From contig CAVWLA010000003.1 in the NCBI GenBank assembly GCA_963755825.1, forward strand, positions 1,674,001 through 1,738,000: a stretch of DNA of 64,000 nt. The letters run 5' to 3'. The DNA is from DATBQN01 sp963755825. GTDB lineage: Bacteria > Acidobacteriota > Thermoanaerobaculia > Multivoradales > UBA5704. Shown here in pieces: positions 41,606-50,535 of the stretch; position 1 is the stretch's first letter, and every line of letters starts with the position of its first letter. Made by a program: the position numbers and the translations under genes. Below the pieces are notes generated by a model. That model made no database searches. It was not told where the DNA came from and saw only the letters and a program-made list of their open reading frames with translations.

Positions 41606-43442
41606 AGCAGCCGACCCACGGCCTCATCCGGAGGCTAGGTGGTCGTCGGCCTTTTGGCGCGAACGATTGCCATGGCGATCCAAAGATTCTCTGGCCCGCC
41701 CGACTGCGGCAGGGCGTAAGTCGGGAATTTTCTTGTTGAGCCTGGGTTCACCGCGGCTTACTCCAGACACCGTGGAGCGGGTGGTCTCATCTGCCTGGGA
41801 GGAGGGCGTTCGCCTTTCCCTCTACCTTCTTGACGCCCCCGAGAAGATGAACCTCAGACTTCTGTACAACTTAGATGAAGCGTCAGCGTTCGATCGCGTC
41901 GAAGAACAGTGCCTGAAGCTGGTTAGTCGGATCCCATCGCCTCTCCGCAAGCAAGTCGCGGTCCGACGGGTCTCCGACCTGTGTGATGCCCCTCGCTTCG
42001 TGGCTGCGCTCACGTGGATTCGGGAGACTTTTGCCACCAACCGCCATTTCGCTAGGTCCTGCGAAAACCAGGTCTATGTCAACCTTCAGCCGGTCCTTCA
42101 ACGACTAGGGGTTCGGAATCGCCGACACCCTATCGTCCGTAAGCTCAGCGACTACCTCTTGGTCGAGCTTGCACTTAAGCGCTTCTTGGGCGACGCCGAG
42201 CCCTATGAGGTGGAGTACGGTCTCGGGCCAGATATGCGCATCTGGCAGGAATTAAGTAGCGGACACTTCGAGGGATTTCCGTCGACGCGTCCCGCGCCCG
42301 CCTTCATTGCCGTAGATCCCTCCGTCTCCGCCGGCGGGCGGTTGACCCTAAAGGACATCTCGTTCTCCTACAGCCGCGGAAGAGCCTCCGCCAACCCTCT
42401 CAGCGGCCTCGCCAATGTCGGCATTGCCGCCCAAGGGATCACTGCGATTCTGGGTCCGAGCGGTTCGTTCAAGACCACGCTGCTTAGGATCATTGCAGGG
42501 CACTTGGTCCCAGCAACCGGCTGCATAATCATCGGAGACCAAGACGTGACTCGTATGCCAACCGAGAGGCGCGGAGTAGCCACGGTCTTCCAGGACTACG
42601 CACTATTCCCGCATCTGACAGGTCTCGCGAACGTTCTCGAGGGTGGTCGCCTAGTACCGTACTACTCGCGGGAGCAACGGCGCTGGCTCGCCGCCATGTA
42701 CCTGCGACGTCTCAACATCGCACACTGCGCAACCCAACTTCCCGGTGAGATGAGCGGCGGCGAGCAGCAGCGAGTGGCGATCGGCCGAGCGCTCATGGCC
42801 GAACCCCGAGTGCTCCTACTAGATGAGCCAACAGCCGCACTGGACACGCTTCAACGCGACGGTCTGGCCGACCTAATCACTCGCCTCTCGCGGATGTCTC
42901 CGACACTGGTTACCCTGATCGTCAGTCACGATCGCGATTTCGTCCTTGACGTAGCTGGCACTCTGGCGGTGATGGATCGAGGACGGATCCTTGCAACAGG
43001 GAATCGATCGGACTTACTCACAAGTCCACCCAGCCGTCGTGTCGCCGAAATCCTCGGCACGCACTCGGTGGTCCGGGGGACATTGAATCGCGACGGACTC
43101 TTCGTCATTGGACACGACGACGGCGTCGAACTACAACTCCGCTCGACCCAGAGCATCCCCCACACTCTGTTGGGCCAACCCTGTTTCGCGCTGGTGCGTC
43201 ATGATGGGCTGACTATCCGCCCCGCTCAGCGCCACCCGGCCCCGGACTCCTCCTGGATTCCAGCGATCATCGGGGATGTAGTTGATCGCGGTTCTACCCT
43301 TCGTGCCACGGTTCGCATTCTGAACTTGTGCGACTTCGTGGTCTTGATGACAAAGGCTGCGGCCAAAGGGGACATCCGTGAAGGCACCGAAGTTGAGGCG
43401 ATGATCTACCCAGACGCCGTGACCATCGTGTCTGGCGATTGA
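41586..43442 (+). CDS. Cyclodipeptide-synthase-like domain fused to ABC ATPase
   Basis: 618 residues from GTG 41586 (AAAGGCAGGG upstream; GTG 41565 also possible). Residues about 47-244 resemble tRNA-dependent cyclodipeptide synthases, which make diketopiperazines from aminoacyl-tRNAs: an IFLLSLGSPRLTPDTVERVV head, FVAALTWIRETFATNRHF, and SDYLLVELALKRFL followed by YEVEYGLGPDMRIWQEL. Y190 and E194 keep the Y-x3-E spacing of the family's active site; the nucleophile Ser aligns poorly (LGS, S55). Residues about 250-500 are an ABC ATPase of importer type: Walker A GPSGSFKTT with Phe295 where Gly is expected, Q336, MSGGEQQ, LLLDEP, H448; the tail looks like a TOBE domain. The fusion is unusual. 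Confidence 0.7.
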   Translation: MHEQPDRAADPRPHPEARWSSAFWRERLPWRSKDSLARPTAAGRKSGIFLLSLGSPRLTPDTVERVVSSAWEEGVRLSLYLLDAPEKMNLRLLYNLDEASAFDRVEEQCLKLVSRIPSPLRKQVAVRRVSDLCDAPRFVAALTWIRETFATNRHFARSCENQVYVNLQPVLQRLGVRNRRHPIVRKLSDYLLVELALKRFLGDAEPYEVEYGLGPDMRIWQELSSGHFEGFPSTRPAPAFIAVDPSVSAGGRLTLKDISFSYSRGRASANPLSGLANVGIAAQGITAILGPSGSFKTTLLRIIAGHLVPATGCIIIGDQDVTRMPTERRGVATVFQDYALFPHLTGLANVLEGGRLVPYYSREQRRWLAAMYLRRLNIAHCATQLPGEMSGGEQQRVAIGRALMAEPRVLLLDEPTAALDTLQRDGLADLITRLSRMSPTLVTLIVSHDRDFVLDVAGTLAVMDRGRILATGNRSDLLTSPPSRRVAEILGTHSVVRGTLNRDGLFVIGHDDGVELQLRSTQSIPHTLLGQPCFALVRHDGLTIRPAQRHPAPDSSWIPAIIGDVVDRGSTLRATVRILNLCDFVVLMTKAAAKGDIREGTEVEAMIYPDAVTIVSGD

Positions 43443-43462
43443 CCAATGCAGCGGAGGATCTG

Positions 43463-44647
43463 ATGCACTCCAATATCTCACGTCGAGAGCTACTCATCCG
43501 CCTGGGCCAAGGATCGGCCCTACTTTCTCTCGGGATGGTGGGGCTTGGCTGCTCTAGGAAGGCCGACCGCCCACCTACTCAGGCAACTAGGGACTTGACC
43601 CTCTACGGCACTGCAACCCTCGACATTGGAGTTGACGGCTGGAAGCATCTCGAGCGTGACGTCGGAGTTCGGCTGCTCTTCAAAGACAACGGGAACGACG
43701 CCGGCCCCGTCATTGCGCAGATGACATCCGGTTCCGCCGCGGCGGACTACGACCTTGGCGGCCTGCTCGGCGGCGCTGAGGGGGTTCTTGCCCAGGCCGG
43801 CGCCATCCTTCCTTGGGACCTCGCCAAGATCAGCAGGTGGGATACAGCATGGAAGTGGGCGAAAGACATCGAGCACACAAGGTGGCAACAGCGACAATTC
43901 GGTCTGCCGCTGGTAGTCAACGCAGATTCGATGGTCTATGTTCCGGAGCGCATTGCAACCGTACCGGGCTATGAAAGCGGGATCGTAGACACTTATGCCG
44001 CGGTGTTCGATCCTCGTCTCAAGGGCAAGACCTCGATGGAGGACGCCTGGGTAAACAGCGTCATCTTCACCGCTATCTATCTAAAGCAGAACGAGTTGCT
44101 CGCAATCAATGACCCGGGGAATCTTACAGAAACTGAGCTCAAGGGAGTGATGGAGTTCCTCATCGAGCAGAAGCGGTCGGGGCAGTTCCGAAAGCTATGG
44201 AGCGGCTGGGAGCAGGGTGTGGAGGTCATGCGGAGCGGAGAAGTTTGGGTTATGACTGGCTGGGAGCCCATAGTCAAGGCATTGAACGACCAAGGCATCG
44301 CCGCAAGGTACGCTACGCCACGCGAGGGTTACGAAGGGTGGTCCATTGACCTTCTGTTGCATTCGGGCGCGGCTAAGCGCGGAGTGACCGACATCTGCCA
44401 CCAAATGGCTGATTGGCTCTATTCCGGCTTCTACGGCAGCACACTGGCGACCGCACGGGGCTACGCCGTCCCCAATGACTCAACGGCCGAGTACGTTAAG
44501 ACGGCCAAGCCAGCGAATGGCAAAGAGGTTCTCAATACTCTCAATCACGTGCAGGAAAAGGTGCGGGAGACCGTGTTTTGGCAGAACGTTCGGCCGGACA
44601 ATTATCGCAGCTACGAGGAGTGGTGGAGCAAGCTAAGAAGCGCTTAG
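43463..44647 (+). CDS. ABC solute-binding lipoprotein, Tat-type signal
   Basis: 394 residues from ATG 43463, with GGAGGATC upstream, 20 bases after the ATPase stop. The N-terminus has SRRELLIRLGQGSALLSLGM and then VGLGC, a Tat signal with Cys30 as the likely lipid anchor. The mature part is a PotD/Fe-type type II binding protein (LTLYGTATLDI; GLPLVVNADSMVYVPERI; VWVMTGWEPIVKALNDQG). It should capture a small substrate outside the membrane for the permease encoded next. Polyamines or metal chelates are typical for the group, but the true ligand is unknown. Same operon as the CDPS-like ATPase. Confidence 0.85.
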   Translation: MHSNISRRELLIRLGQGSALLSLGMVGLGCSRKADRPPTQATRDLTLYGTATLDIGVDGWKHLERDVGVRLLFKDNGNDAGPVIAQMTSGSAAADYDLGGLLGGAEGVLAQAGAILPWDLAKISRWDTAWKWAKDIEHTRWQQRQFGLPLVVNADSMVYVPERIATVPGYESGIVDTYAAVFDPRLKGKTSMEDAWVNSVIFTAIYLKQNELLAINDPGNLTETELKGVMEFLIEQKRSGQFRKLWSGWEQGVEVMRSGEVWVMTGWEPIVKALNDQGIAARYATPREGYEGWSIDLLLHSGAAKRGVTDICHQMADWLYSGFYGSTLATARGYAVPNDSTAEYVKTAKPANGKEVLNTLNHVQEKVRETVFWQNVRPDNYRSYEEWWSKLRSA

Positions 44648-46392
44648 AGCGGCGAGTCGGTCCATCAATACAGCGCATCGCGAATCGTAGGGTAGTTCTC
44701 GCGGCGGCATTGCTGTTTGCGGTGGCCGGGTGTTTTCCCCTTGTTGTCGCTATTCTGCTCAGCTTCTGTCGCGTCGACCCTAGTGGCGGATTTTCAGTCG
44801 GGTCCTTGGATGGGTATAGGGCCGTGCTTGAAAGCGGTCGAGTGCGAGAATTCGCGCGAGTTTTATTTAGAGCGGCGACTGTCACCGGCGTCACGATGCT
44901 CGTGGCTGTGCCCGCTGCCTACTGGCTAGCTCGCTTTCGACGCGTCAGTCTCCAGACCGTTGCGCTGGCGCTTATCGTGGCTCCTTGGCTGATTAGCGAC
45001 ATGCTCCGTGCCTTTGGCTGGCAGCTTCTCTTGTCGCCGATCGGGGCCATCAGCTCAGCCTGGAGCTTCCTCACAGGCCTCGGCGCCCTAGAGGGCCTTC
45101 GATACAACTTTGGCGCCGTCGTCTGCGGCCTCGTTTCGTCAATGCTGCCCGCTGGCATCCTCAGCGTCTTCGCGGCAATTCCCGATCGACATCGGACAGA
45201 GTGGCTCGCGGCGGCGGAGATCGGCCGGCCGCAGAACACCTTTGTCCTGATGGCATTCAGCCGAGCCCGCGCTGGCTTGGTGGTCGGGCTGTGCGCGGTA
45301 TTCGTCCTCAGCTGCTTTGCATCGGCTGAGGCAAGATTTCTCGATGGACCCACTCAGACGAGTGTGCAGACCCTCGCTGCCTCATTGGCGAACGATGGTG
45401 TCCCCGCGCTTCTAGCGTTCAGCGTACTGCTTGTAGGGTTCGCCTTGACCTTCAGTGGTTTGGTTGTGGTCGCGAGCAGCGTCCTCTCGCGCGGCCTTGC
45501 GGGGCTGCAGGCGGAGTCCCAGCGTCTAGTATCCTCCGGACCGGTCTCTCTTGCGCCGGTCCACGCCGGCACAGGCGGTAGCTGGAGCGCGCTCCTTGAG
45601 CTTGGGGTGCGTTGTGGGCCCCCGATTGCTGGTGCCTTGAGCATTGCAGCGGGCTGCCTACCGCTGCTCGCCGTCGCCACCGAGGCATTCCGCATCCCCT
45701 CGCGAGAGGGACCGCAATGGACATTGCAGAACTTTCGGGGACTCGCGTCCCCCAGCCCCCTTACTGACGCGCTATTCAACTCCTTCGGCGTTGCGGCCAT
45801 GGTCGCAATGATTGCCGCAGCCGGGGCATTCATCCTGAGTCTTGTGGCTTGGGATCCAAGAATGCGCCGGTGGGTCCTGCTCTTGCTAGCGTCGCTTGTC
45901 CTAGTGCCTGGCGATGCCTATGCAATCTGCCTTCTACAGATTCTTAAGTTGTTCGGGCAGGCCCAAGGGAGATGGTTCCTCGTCGTACTGGCTCACGTGC
46001 TATGGGCTTTGCCGTTCGTTGGCGGCACCCTCCTATTAGCCAACCAGCAGATCCGATTGCAAGTTCTTGAGGCTGCCTTGGAGTATGCTAGGGGTCCCTT
46101 CGATGTGGTGATTCGGATTGTTGGTCGAATTAACCTCGCTCGGATCGTCGGAGGGGCTCTGCTGGCCGGAACGCTGTCGCTCAATGAGTACTCGCGCTCG
46201 TCTTATTTGAGCGGCGGGCTGCTAACTATCAGCAACGAGGTACACGGCCGTCTTACTGCAGGCATGCTTCCGGGGAACCGGTCTGTCTTTGCCGCCGCGT
46301 TACTCATCTTCGTCGTCTCCATCGCGAGTGTGGCTTTCATACTTGTCTTGCTTCAGGCGAGCCGGTCGGTTCGGGAGCAGCAGTTGGACTGA
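44578..46392 (+). CDS. ABC permease, two membrane domains fused
   Basis: 604 residues from TTG 44578, overlapping the binding-protein gene by 70 bases; GTG 44620 or 44623, after ACGAGGAG, would shorten it and may be the real start. Two tandem PotB/PotC-type membrane halves are visible (about 45-310 and 340-590), each with helices and an EAA-type cytoplasmic loop: EWLAAAEIGRPQ in the first, LEAALEYARGPFD in the second. These loops contact the ATPase encoded two genes upstream. Fusing both halves is known in the 2-aminoethylphosphonate and iron type importers. Last gene of the operon; an 18-bp repeat follows 52 bases on. Confidence 0.8.
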   Translation: MAERSAGQLSQLRGVVEQAKKRLERRVGPSIQRIANRRVVLAAALLFAVAGCFPLVVAILLSFCRVDPSGGFSVGSLDGYRAVLESGRVREFARVLFRAATVTGVTMLVAVPAAYWLARFRRVSLQTVALALIVAPWLISDMLRAFGWQLLLSPIGAISSAWSFLTGLGALEGLRYNFGAVVCGLVSSMLPAGILSVFAAIPDRHRTEWLAAAEIGRPQNTFVLMAFSRARAGLVVGLCAVFVLSCFASAEARFLDGPTQTSVQTLAASLANDGVPALLAFSVLLVGFALTFSGLVVVASSVLSRGLAGLQAESQRLVSSGPVSLAPVHAGTGGSWSALLELGVRCGPPIAGALSIAAGCLPLLAVATEAFRIPSREGPQWTLQNFRGLASPSPLTDALFNSFGVAAMVAMIAAAGAFILSLVAWDPRMRRWVLLLLASLVLVPGDAYAICLLQILKLFGQAQGRWFLVVLAHVLWALPFVGGTLLLANQQIRLQVLEAALEYARGPFDVVIRIVGRINLARIVGGALLAGTLSLNEYSRSSYLSGGLLTISNEVHGRLTAGMLPGNRSVFAAALLIFVVSIASVAFILVLLQASRSVREQQLD

Positions 46393-47163
46393 CCGAGCGG
46401 CGGCACGAGCGTGACAGCCAAAAGTGGGGAAGACGCGTCGGGTGCAAACGGCAGCGACGAAGCGATTGTGCTGAGCCTCACCTCCGTCCTTCTCATCGAT
46501 CGTCGCCTGGGCTGTGGGAACGGTGAGACGCCGCCCCGGCGGCTCGCGCCCAAGCTCCGCTTGCACCGCTTGCACCACGATGACCTGCTCGACGCTCTGG
46601 TAGCCGCGGTCACCGCCGAGCTCTGCCTCGAACACGGCCCGATCCTCCATCCCCCGAAACCGACGCTCGGGGGCTGCCCATGGAAATGGTGTGCTGGCAT
46701 CCCTTGGCTGGCCATCGATAGACCGCTAAGCTGCGCCCGGCACGGGGCTGGTCCCCCCATGCTGCACAAGCCCTCGCCAAGGCTCATCCTGTATTCGGCG
46801 GATGAGCTGGCGGGGATCCCCCGGCCGGCAAGCCGGCTGGGGCAGTGATCGTGATCTCGCGGCGACTGCACAAGGCCACGTCCACCTCTACAAGAGCGGC
46901 GGCCCGAGGAAGGCAGCAAGGATGGTTGAGCGGGGCGCCAGCGTTTTCGGGCGGAGGAGGTGGCGCCCGAGATCGAGGAGTGGCTGGCCGCAGGTGGCAG
47001 CCGGCGCGAGTGGCTGAATCTGATGGTGCTGCACGAATCTCTGGCCGGCGCTCATACGCTCAGGTTCACGGCGAGGAACGATTTCAGCTCGGTAGCCCTT
47101 TTGATCTTGGCGTCCTTCGCTAATGCGACTCGATCGACTGGCTCACGTTTTGAGCAGTCTCTT
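46393..47163. other. No gene recognised; junction within the island
   Basis: 770 bases with long but unconvincing frames in both directions. The left part carries the second 18-bp direct repeat (46444-46461). Confidence 0.45.
46444..46461 (+). repeat. 18-bp direct repeat, right copy
   Basis: GCAAACGGCAGCGACGAA, exact copy of 35533-35550, lying 52 bases after the permease gene. The pair brackets 10.9 kb holding seven genes. Confidence 0.7.
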
Positions 47164-48516
47164 CTAAGGCACATCGAATCGCAGCCCTGCTATGTGACGC
47201 GCCCTGTAGACAAAACCTGTGAGCCTTCGCACAACCTCAACCGTCACCCGCTCTTCTTCTGCGGCCTTACGGAAGACTGTAAGCGCCGCAAGCGTCTCGC
47301 GATGGATTTCCGAGGCCTGAAAAATCGGAACCATGTGGCGCGCGAGCGACCGGACCTCCGCGAATCTGCCGTCCTCTAGGTGACACATCGCGAGCTCCAA
47401 CGTGGCGAGGGCGCTATCGTAGTGAATCTCACGCGTGGCGAACTCAGCGCGTACCTCCGAGAGAAGCCGAACAGCTCGAGCACGTTCGCCGAGGCTCGCC
47501 GCGATGCGCGCCTCGGCCCAGCGGACTCGCAGACGATCGAGCTCGCCCTGCGCGAGACGCTTCGCTTCCGGGAGCAGGAGGGCGGCTTCTTTCGCGCGAC
47601 CGGCCTTGCTCAGGAAATCGAGGAGATTTTGCCGAAGACAGAAGATCAGTCGCGGGTCGCCCTCGGCCTCCAGCCGGGGGGCGATTTGCCGCAGGAGCGC
47701 GATCGCCCCTTCGAGGTCGCCCATGATCTCGAGCGTCGTCGCTTTGTTGACCAACAAGGTTGACGAGAGCTCCTGGCCACCGGGTGCAACGAGGGCCTGC
47801 TCCAGGAGATCCAAGGATTCAGCCGGCCGACGCTGTTCCCGGCGGAGCGAGGCCTTCATGGCCAACAGACGAGCCTCCGAGAGGAGTTGGAGGGGATCGG
47901 CTCCCCTATTCCAGAGGCGCTCGGCGGCTTGGAAGGCCTCTTCGCAGGCGCGGAAGTTGCCGGCTACGCGACGGGCGTTGGCGAGGTGAGCCAGGCAATA
48001 GCCTCGTAGGCGAGCACGCCAGGATTCACCACCAGGCACTTGCTCTGCGACGGCGACCGCCAGCTCCGCAAGCTCGAGCGTCTTTCCAGCGGAGTCCGCC
48101 GCGGCCGAGGAGCTTCGATGAGCGATGAATTCGGCGAGAGCCCAGCTTCGGAAGTCGGCGACCTCCTTGATCAGTGCCCTCCTGACGGGCGCCGGATGCC
48201 TCTCCAATCGGGCAAAGAGAGCGGGCGCCTCCGCGCGCTCCTTGGCCGAAGGAAGCACCTCGGCTGCTCGCAGACGGTCGAGAAATCGGCGGCCCTCGTC
48301 GATCACTGACAGCTCGAAGCCCAGGCCGGCGACAAGCCTCTCGAGGTTCTTTAGGTGCGGTGCCCGCTTGCCCCCCTCGTACTCCGAGACAGCGCTCGCC
48401 GGCAGTCCGGCCGCCGCCGCGGCCTCGCTCTGATGGAGATCTCGATAGACCCGGAGAATGGTCAGGATGAGGCCGAGGTCTCGATCTCCAGGCTTTCTCC
48501 GCTTCGGCATCTCCAT
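47164..48516 (-). CDS. XRE-type helix-turn-helix protein with TPR-like body
   Basis: 450 residues. Residues about 12-75 are an XRE/HTH_3 domain (LILTILRVYRDLHQSEAAAAAGLPASAVSEYEGGKR). The remainder is a helical array with TPR-like pairs (CLAHLANARRVAGNFRACEEAF, RREQRRPAESLDLLEQALVA, NKATTLEIMGDLEGAIALLRQIA). The body is clearly paralogous to the gene upstream (48544), which has a Cys motif instead of the HTH. An HTH plus TPR layout is that of RRNPP peptide-sensing regulators. It is the second gene after 48544 on the same strand (27-base gap), and a secreted peptide gene diverges from them. Ligand and targets unknown. Confidence 0.75.
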   Translation of the reverse strand: MEMPKRRKPGDRDLGLILTILRVYRDLHQSEAAAAAGLPASAVSEYEGGKRAPHLKNLERLVAGLGFELSVIDEGRRFLDRLRAAEVLPSAKERAEAPALFARLERHPAPVRRALIKEVADFRSWALAEFIAHRSSSAAADSAGKTLELAELAVAVAEQVPGGESWRARLRGYCLAHLANARRVAGNFRACEEAFQAAERLWNRGADPLQLLSEARLLAMKASLRREQRRPAESLDLLEQALVAPGGQELSSTLLVNKATTLEIMGDLEGAIALLRQIAPRLEAEGDPRLIFCLRQNLLDFLSKAGRAKEAALLLPEAKRLAQGELDRLRVRWAEARIAASLGERARAVRLLSEVRAEFATREIHYDSALATLELAMCHLEDGRFAEVRSLARHMVPIFQASEIHRETLAALTVFRKAAEEERVTVEVVRRLTGFVYRARHIAGLRFDVP

Positions 48517-48543
48517 TCGACCCGTGTCCGAGGATTTTAGTAG

Positions 48544-49848
48544 TCATTGGTCCTGCGGAGTCAAGGGAACTGTGACTCGGTGACGCATTTCGGTCAGGCA
48601 TGCAGCGATCTGCGCCGCGAGCTCGGCGGCCGATGTCTCCGCTTCGGTCGCCTGGAGGAGGAGCGTCAGCGCCCCGAGGCTCTCCCGGCGAACATCCTGA
48701 GCCCGAAAGACGGTGAACGCTTCTCTCGCCAGGCGCTTCACCTCGGCCGTCTGGCCCTCGTTCGCATACAGGAGAGCGAGCTCCAGCGCGGCAAGTGCGG
48801 CGTCGTACCCCAGGCTTTCGCTGTCCAGTTGCTGCCGGACCTCCTCGAACAGGGAGACAGCCAAGGCGGTGTCGCCGGTACCCTGGGCGATCCGAGCCTC
48901 GACCCAACGGAGTCGCAGGAGATCGAGCCGGTCTCCAGCGGATTCAGCGAGCTCCCGCACCTCCGGGAGGAGCGCCGCGGCACCTGCGCAGTCACCGGCC
49001 TTCGTGAGGTTGTCCAGAAGGTTGTGGCGGAGGACAAAGGCGAGCCGGGCACCACCGGCCTCGACCTCTGGCGCGGTGCGCCGGAGGAGTGAGATGGCCT
49101 CGTCGAGCCGCCCCATCTCCTCGAGGAGCTTCGCCTTGGCGATGAGGAGCATGCCGCGCAAGGAGGGGGGAGCCTCCGCGTCGAGCGCCAGGTCGATCAG
49201 GGCCTCCGCTTCCTCGAAGCGGCGCTGCTCCCGCCGGAGCGAGGCCTTCAGGGCATAGAAACGAGCGGCGTAGCCGACGGCGTCTCCCGCGTCGGCTGCA
49301 CCCTGCTCCCAGGCGAGGTCGGCCTGCTCGAACGCCTTCTCGGCGCTCCGCAGCTCCCCTAGAACCCGGCGGGCATTCGCCAGGTGCGCCCACGCATAGG
49401 CGCGCAGCTCGAGGAGCCACGAGCGCTCCGCGGGCTGCCACTCGTCCAGATTCGAGGCGACGAGGACGGCCAGCTCGGCGATCTCCACCCCGCGGCCGGC
49501 GTCCCGGGCGGCGAGACGCTCACTTTCGGCGCAGAGGAGCTCGCAAAGACCCCAGCTCCGGAACTGGCTCGTGTCCCGGACGAGCCCTTGCTGCTGGGCT
49601 GACGAAAACCGCTCGAGCTTCGCCAAGAGGGCCGGAGCCTCGACCCGGGACCGCGCCAGCTCGATGTCCACCGTGCAGAAGCTCAGGGAGAGGGCACCCT
49701 GTTGGTAGAGGTCGAGAATGTACCCGCCGACTTGATAGCAGGAGGGACATACGGCGAGCTGATGCAGGAGCGCGCGGTTTTCCTCTTCCGTGCTGTCGCG
49801 CGCCAGCAGGAGGCGAAGAGTCTCCGGCGTGAGATGACTCTCTTTCAT
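48544..49848 (-). CDS. TPR protein with N-terminal H-x4-C-x2-C motif
   Basis: 434 residues from ATG 49848, with GGAGGAACG upstream. HQLAVCPSC (about 27-36) repeats the zinc-finger-like H-x4-C-x2-C of the protein at 16490. The body matches the neighbour at 47164 almost helix for helix (AHLANARRVLGELRSAEKAF; LKASLRREQRRFEEAEALI; AKAKLLEEMGRLDEAISLLRR; LRHNLLDNLTKAGDCAGAAALL). Probably a cytoplasmic sensor or anti-sigma-like regulator. First gene of a two-gene operon with the HTH paralogue, divergent from the secreted peptide at 50071. Confidence 0.75.
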   Translation of the reverse strand: MKESHLTPETLRLLLARDSTEEENRALLHQLAVCPSCYQVGGYILDLYQQGALSLSFCTVDIELARSRVEAPALLAKLERFSSAQQQGLVRDTSQFRSWGLCELLCAESERLAARDAGRGVEIAELAVLVASNLDEWQPAERSWLLELRAYAWAHLANARRVLGELRSAEKAFEQADLAWEQGAADAGDAVGYAARFYALKASLRREQRRFEEAEALIDLALDAEAPPSLRGMLLIAKAKLLEEMGRLDEAISLLRRTAPEVEAGGARLAFVLRHNLLDNLTKAGDCAGAAALLPEVRELAESAGDRLDLLRLRWVEARIAQGTGDTALAVSLFEEVRQQLDSESLGYDAALAALELALLYANEGQTAEVKRLAREAFTVFRAQDVRRESLGALTLLLQATEAETSAAELAAQIAACLTEMRHRVTVPLTPQDQ

Positions 49849-50070
49849 GGGCGTTCCTCCGATTGCGGAAAGTGTCAACTGCTGTCGAGAGGCAGTGTGC
49901 CGCCGGGACCCGCGAGCGGAGACGAAACCTGCCGGAGCCAGGAGAAGTGCGATGCGGCATCTGACCCGAGCGATCCCTCATGCCCGTTGGGAGACACTCC
50001 TCTTGGTAGCGGCACCCCCGCGCGCCATGGTGGCGGCTGGTCCGATGCCGCGCTGAAAGGAGGCGTCGTC

Positions 50071-50358
50071 ATGCGCCGCTTCGGACTCCTGGCCTCGAGT
50101 ACCATCCTCTTCTGCGCCCTCTCTGGGCCGCTCTTCGCCGCTCCCAAGACCGCGCCGGCTCGTCGAGCCACACCGACGACGGCCACCCAATTCACCCTGG
50201 AAGGGCTGTTGCACTCCCTGCGTTCGCTCTGGGCGGCGAACGGGAGCACCATCGACCCGCTCGGGAAGCCCGGGCAGCCTGGCGCTGCGCCCACGCCGCC
50301 GCCGCAGACCACGTCGGCCGATAGCGGCAGCTCGATCGACCCCTTCGGCATCCACTGA
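50071..50358 (+). CDS. Small secreted peptide (95 aa) with repeated IDPxG motif
   Basis: AAAGGAGG precedes ATG 50071. Signal peptide about 1-23 (FGLLASSTILFCALSGPLFA). The mature part has a short helix (FTLEGLLHSLRSLWAA) and two related motifs, GSTIDPLGKPG in the middle and GSSIDPFGIH at the very end, separated by a Pro/Ala/Gln/Ser linker. Repeated short motifs in an exported propeptide are a hallmark of processed signalling peptides. The end resembles that of the 16111 peptide. It diverges from the TPR/HTH operon. Function unknown; an adhesin-like or structural peptide is possible. Confidence 0.65.
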   Translation: MRRFGLLASSTILFCALSGPLFAAPKTAPARRATPTTATQFTLEGLLHSLRSLWAANGSTIDPLGKPGQPGAAPTPPPQTTSADSGSSIDPFGIH

Positions 50359-50535
50359 GAACCTGGCCGGGGGCTGCTCGGTCGCTCCCGGCCGACCCTC
50401 CGTCGGTCGTTGCACCGCCGCGAGTCCTTATCGCGCTTAGCAGACGTCCGATACCGCCCCGGGTAGCTCCTCGCTCAGCCGTTCACCGATCCTCCTACGA
50501 TCGACCCTCGTCATTTGGAGAGGAGGAGAAGGACG

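Noticed and set aside
46411..46919. Overlapping frames of 145-188 codons after the permease
   Set aside because: Frames on both strands with equal lack of motifs; no ribosome site. Not convincing as transposase or other gene.
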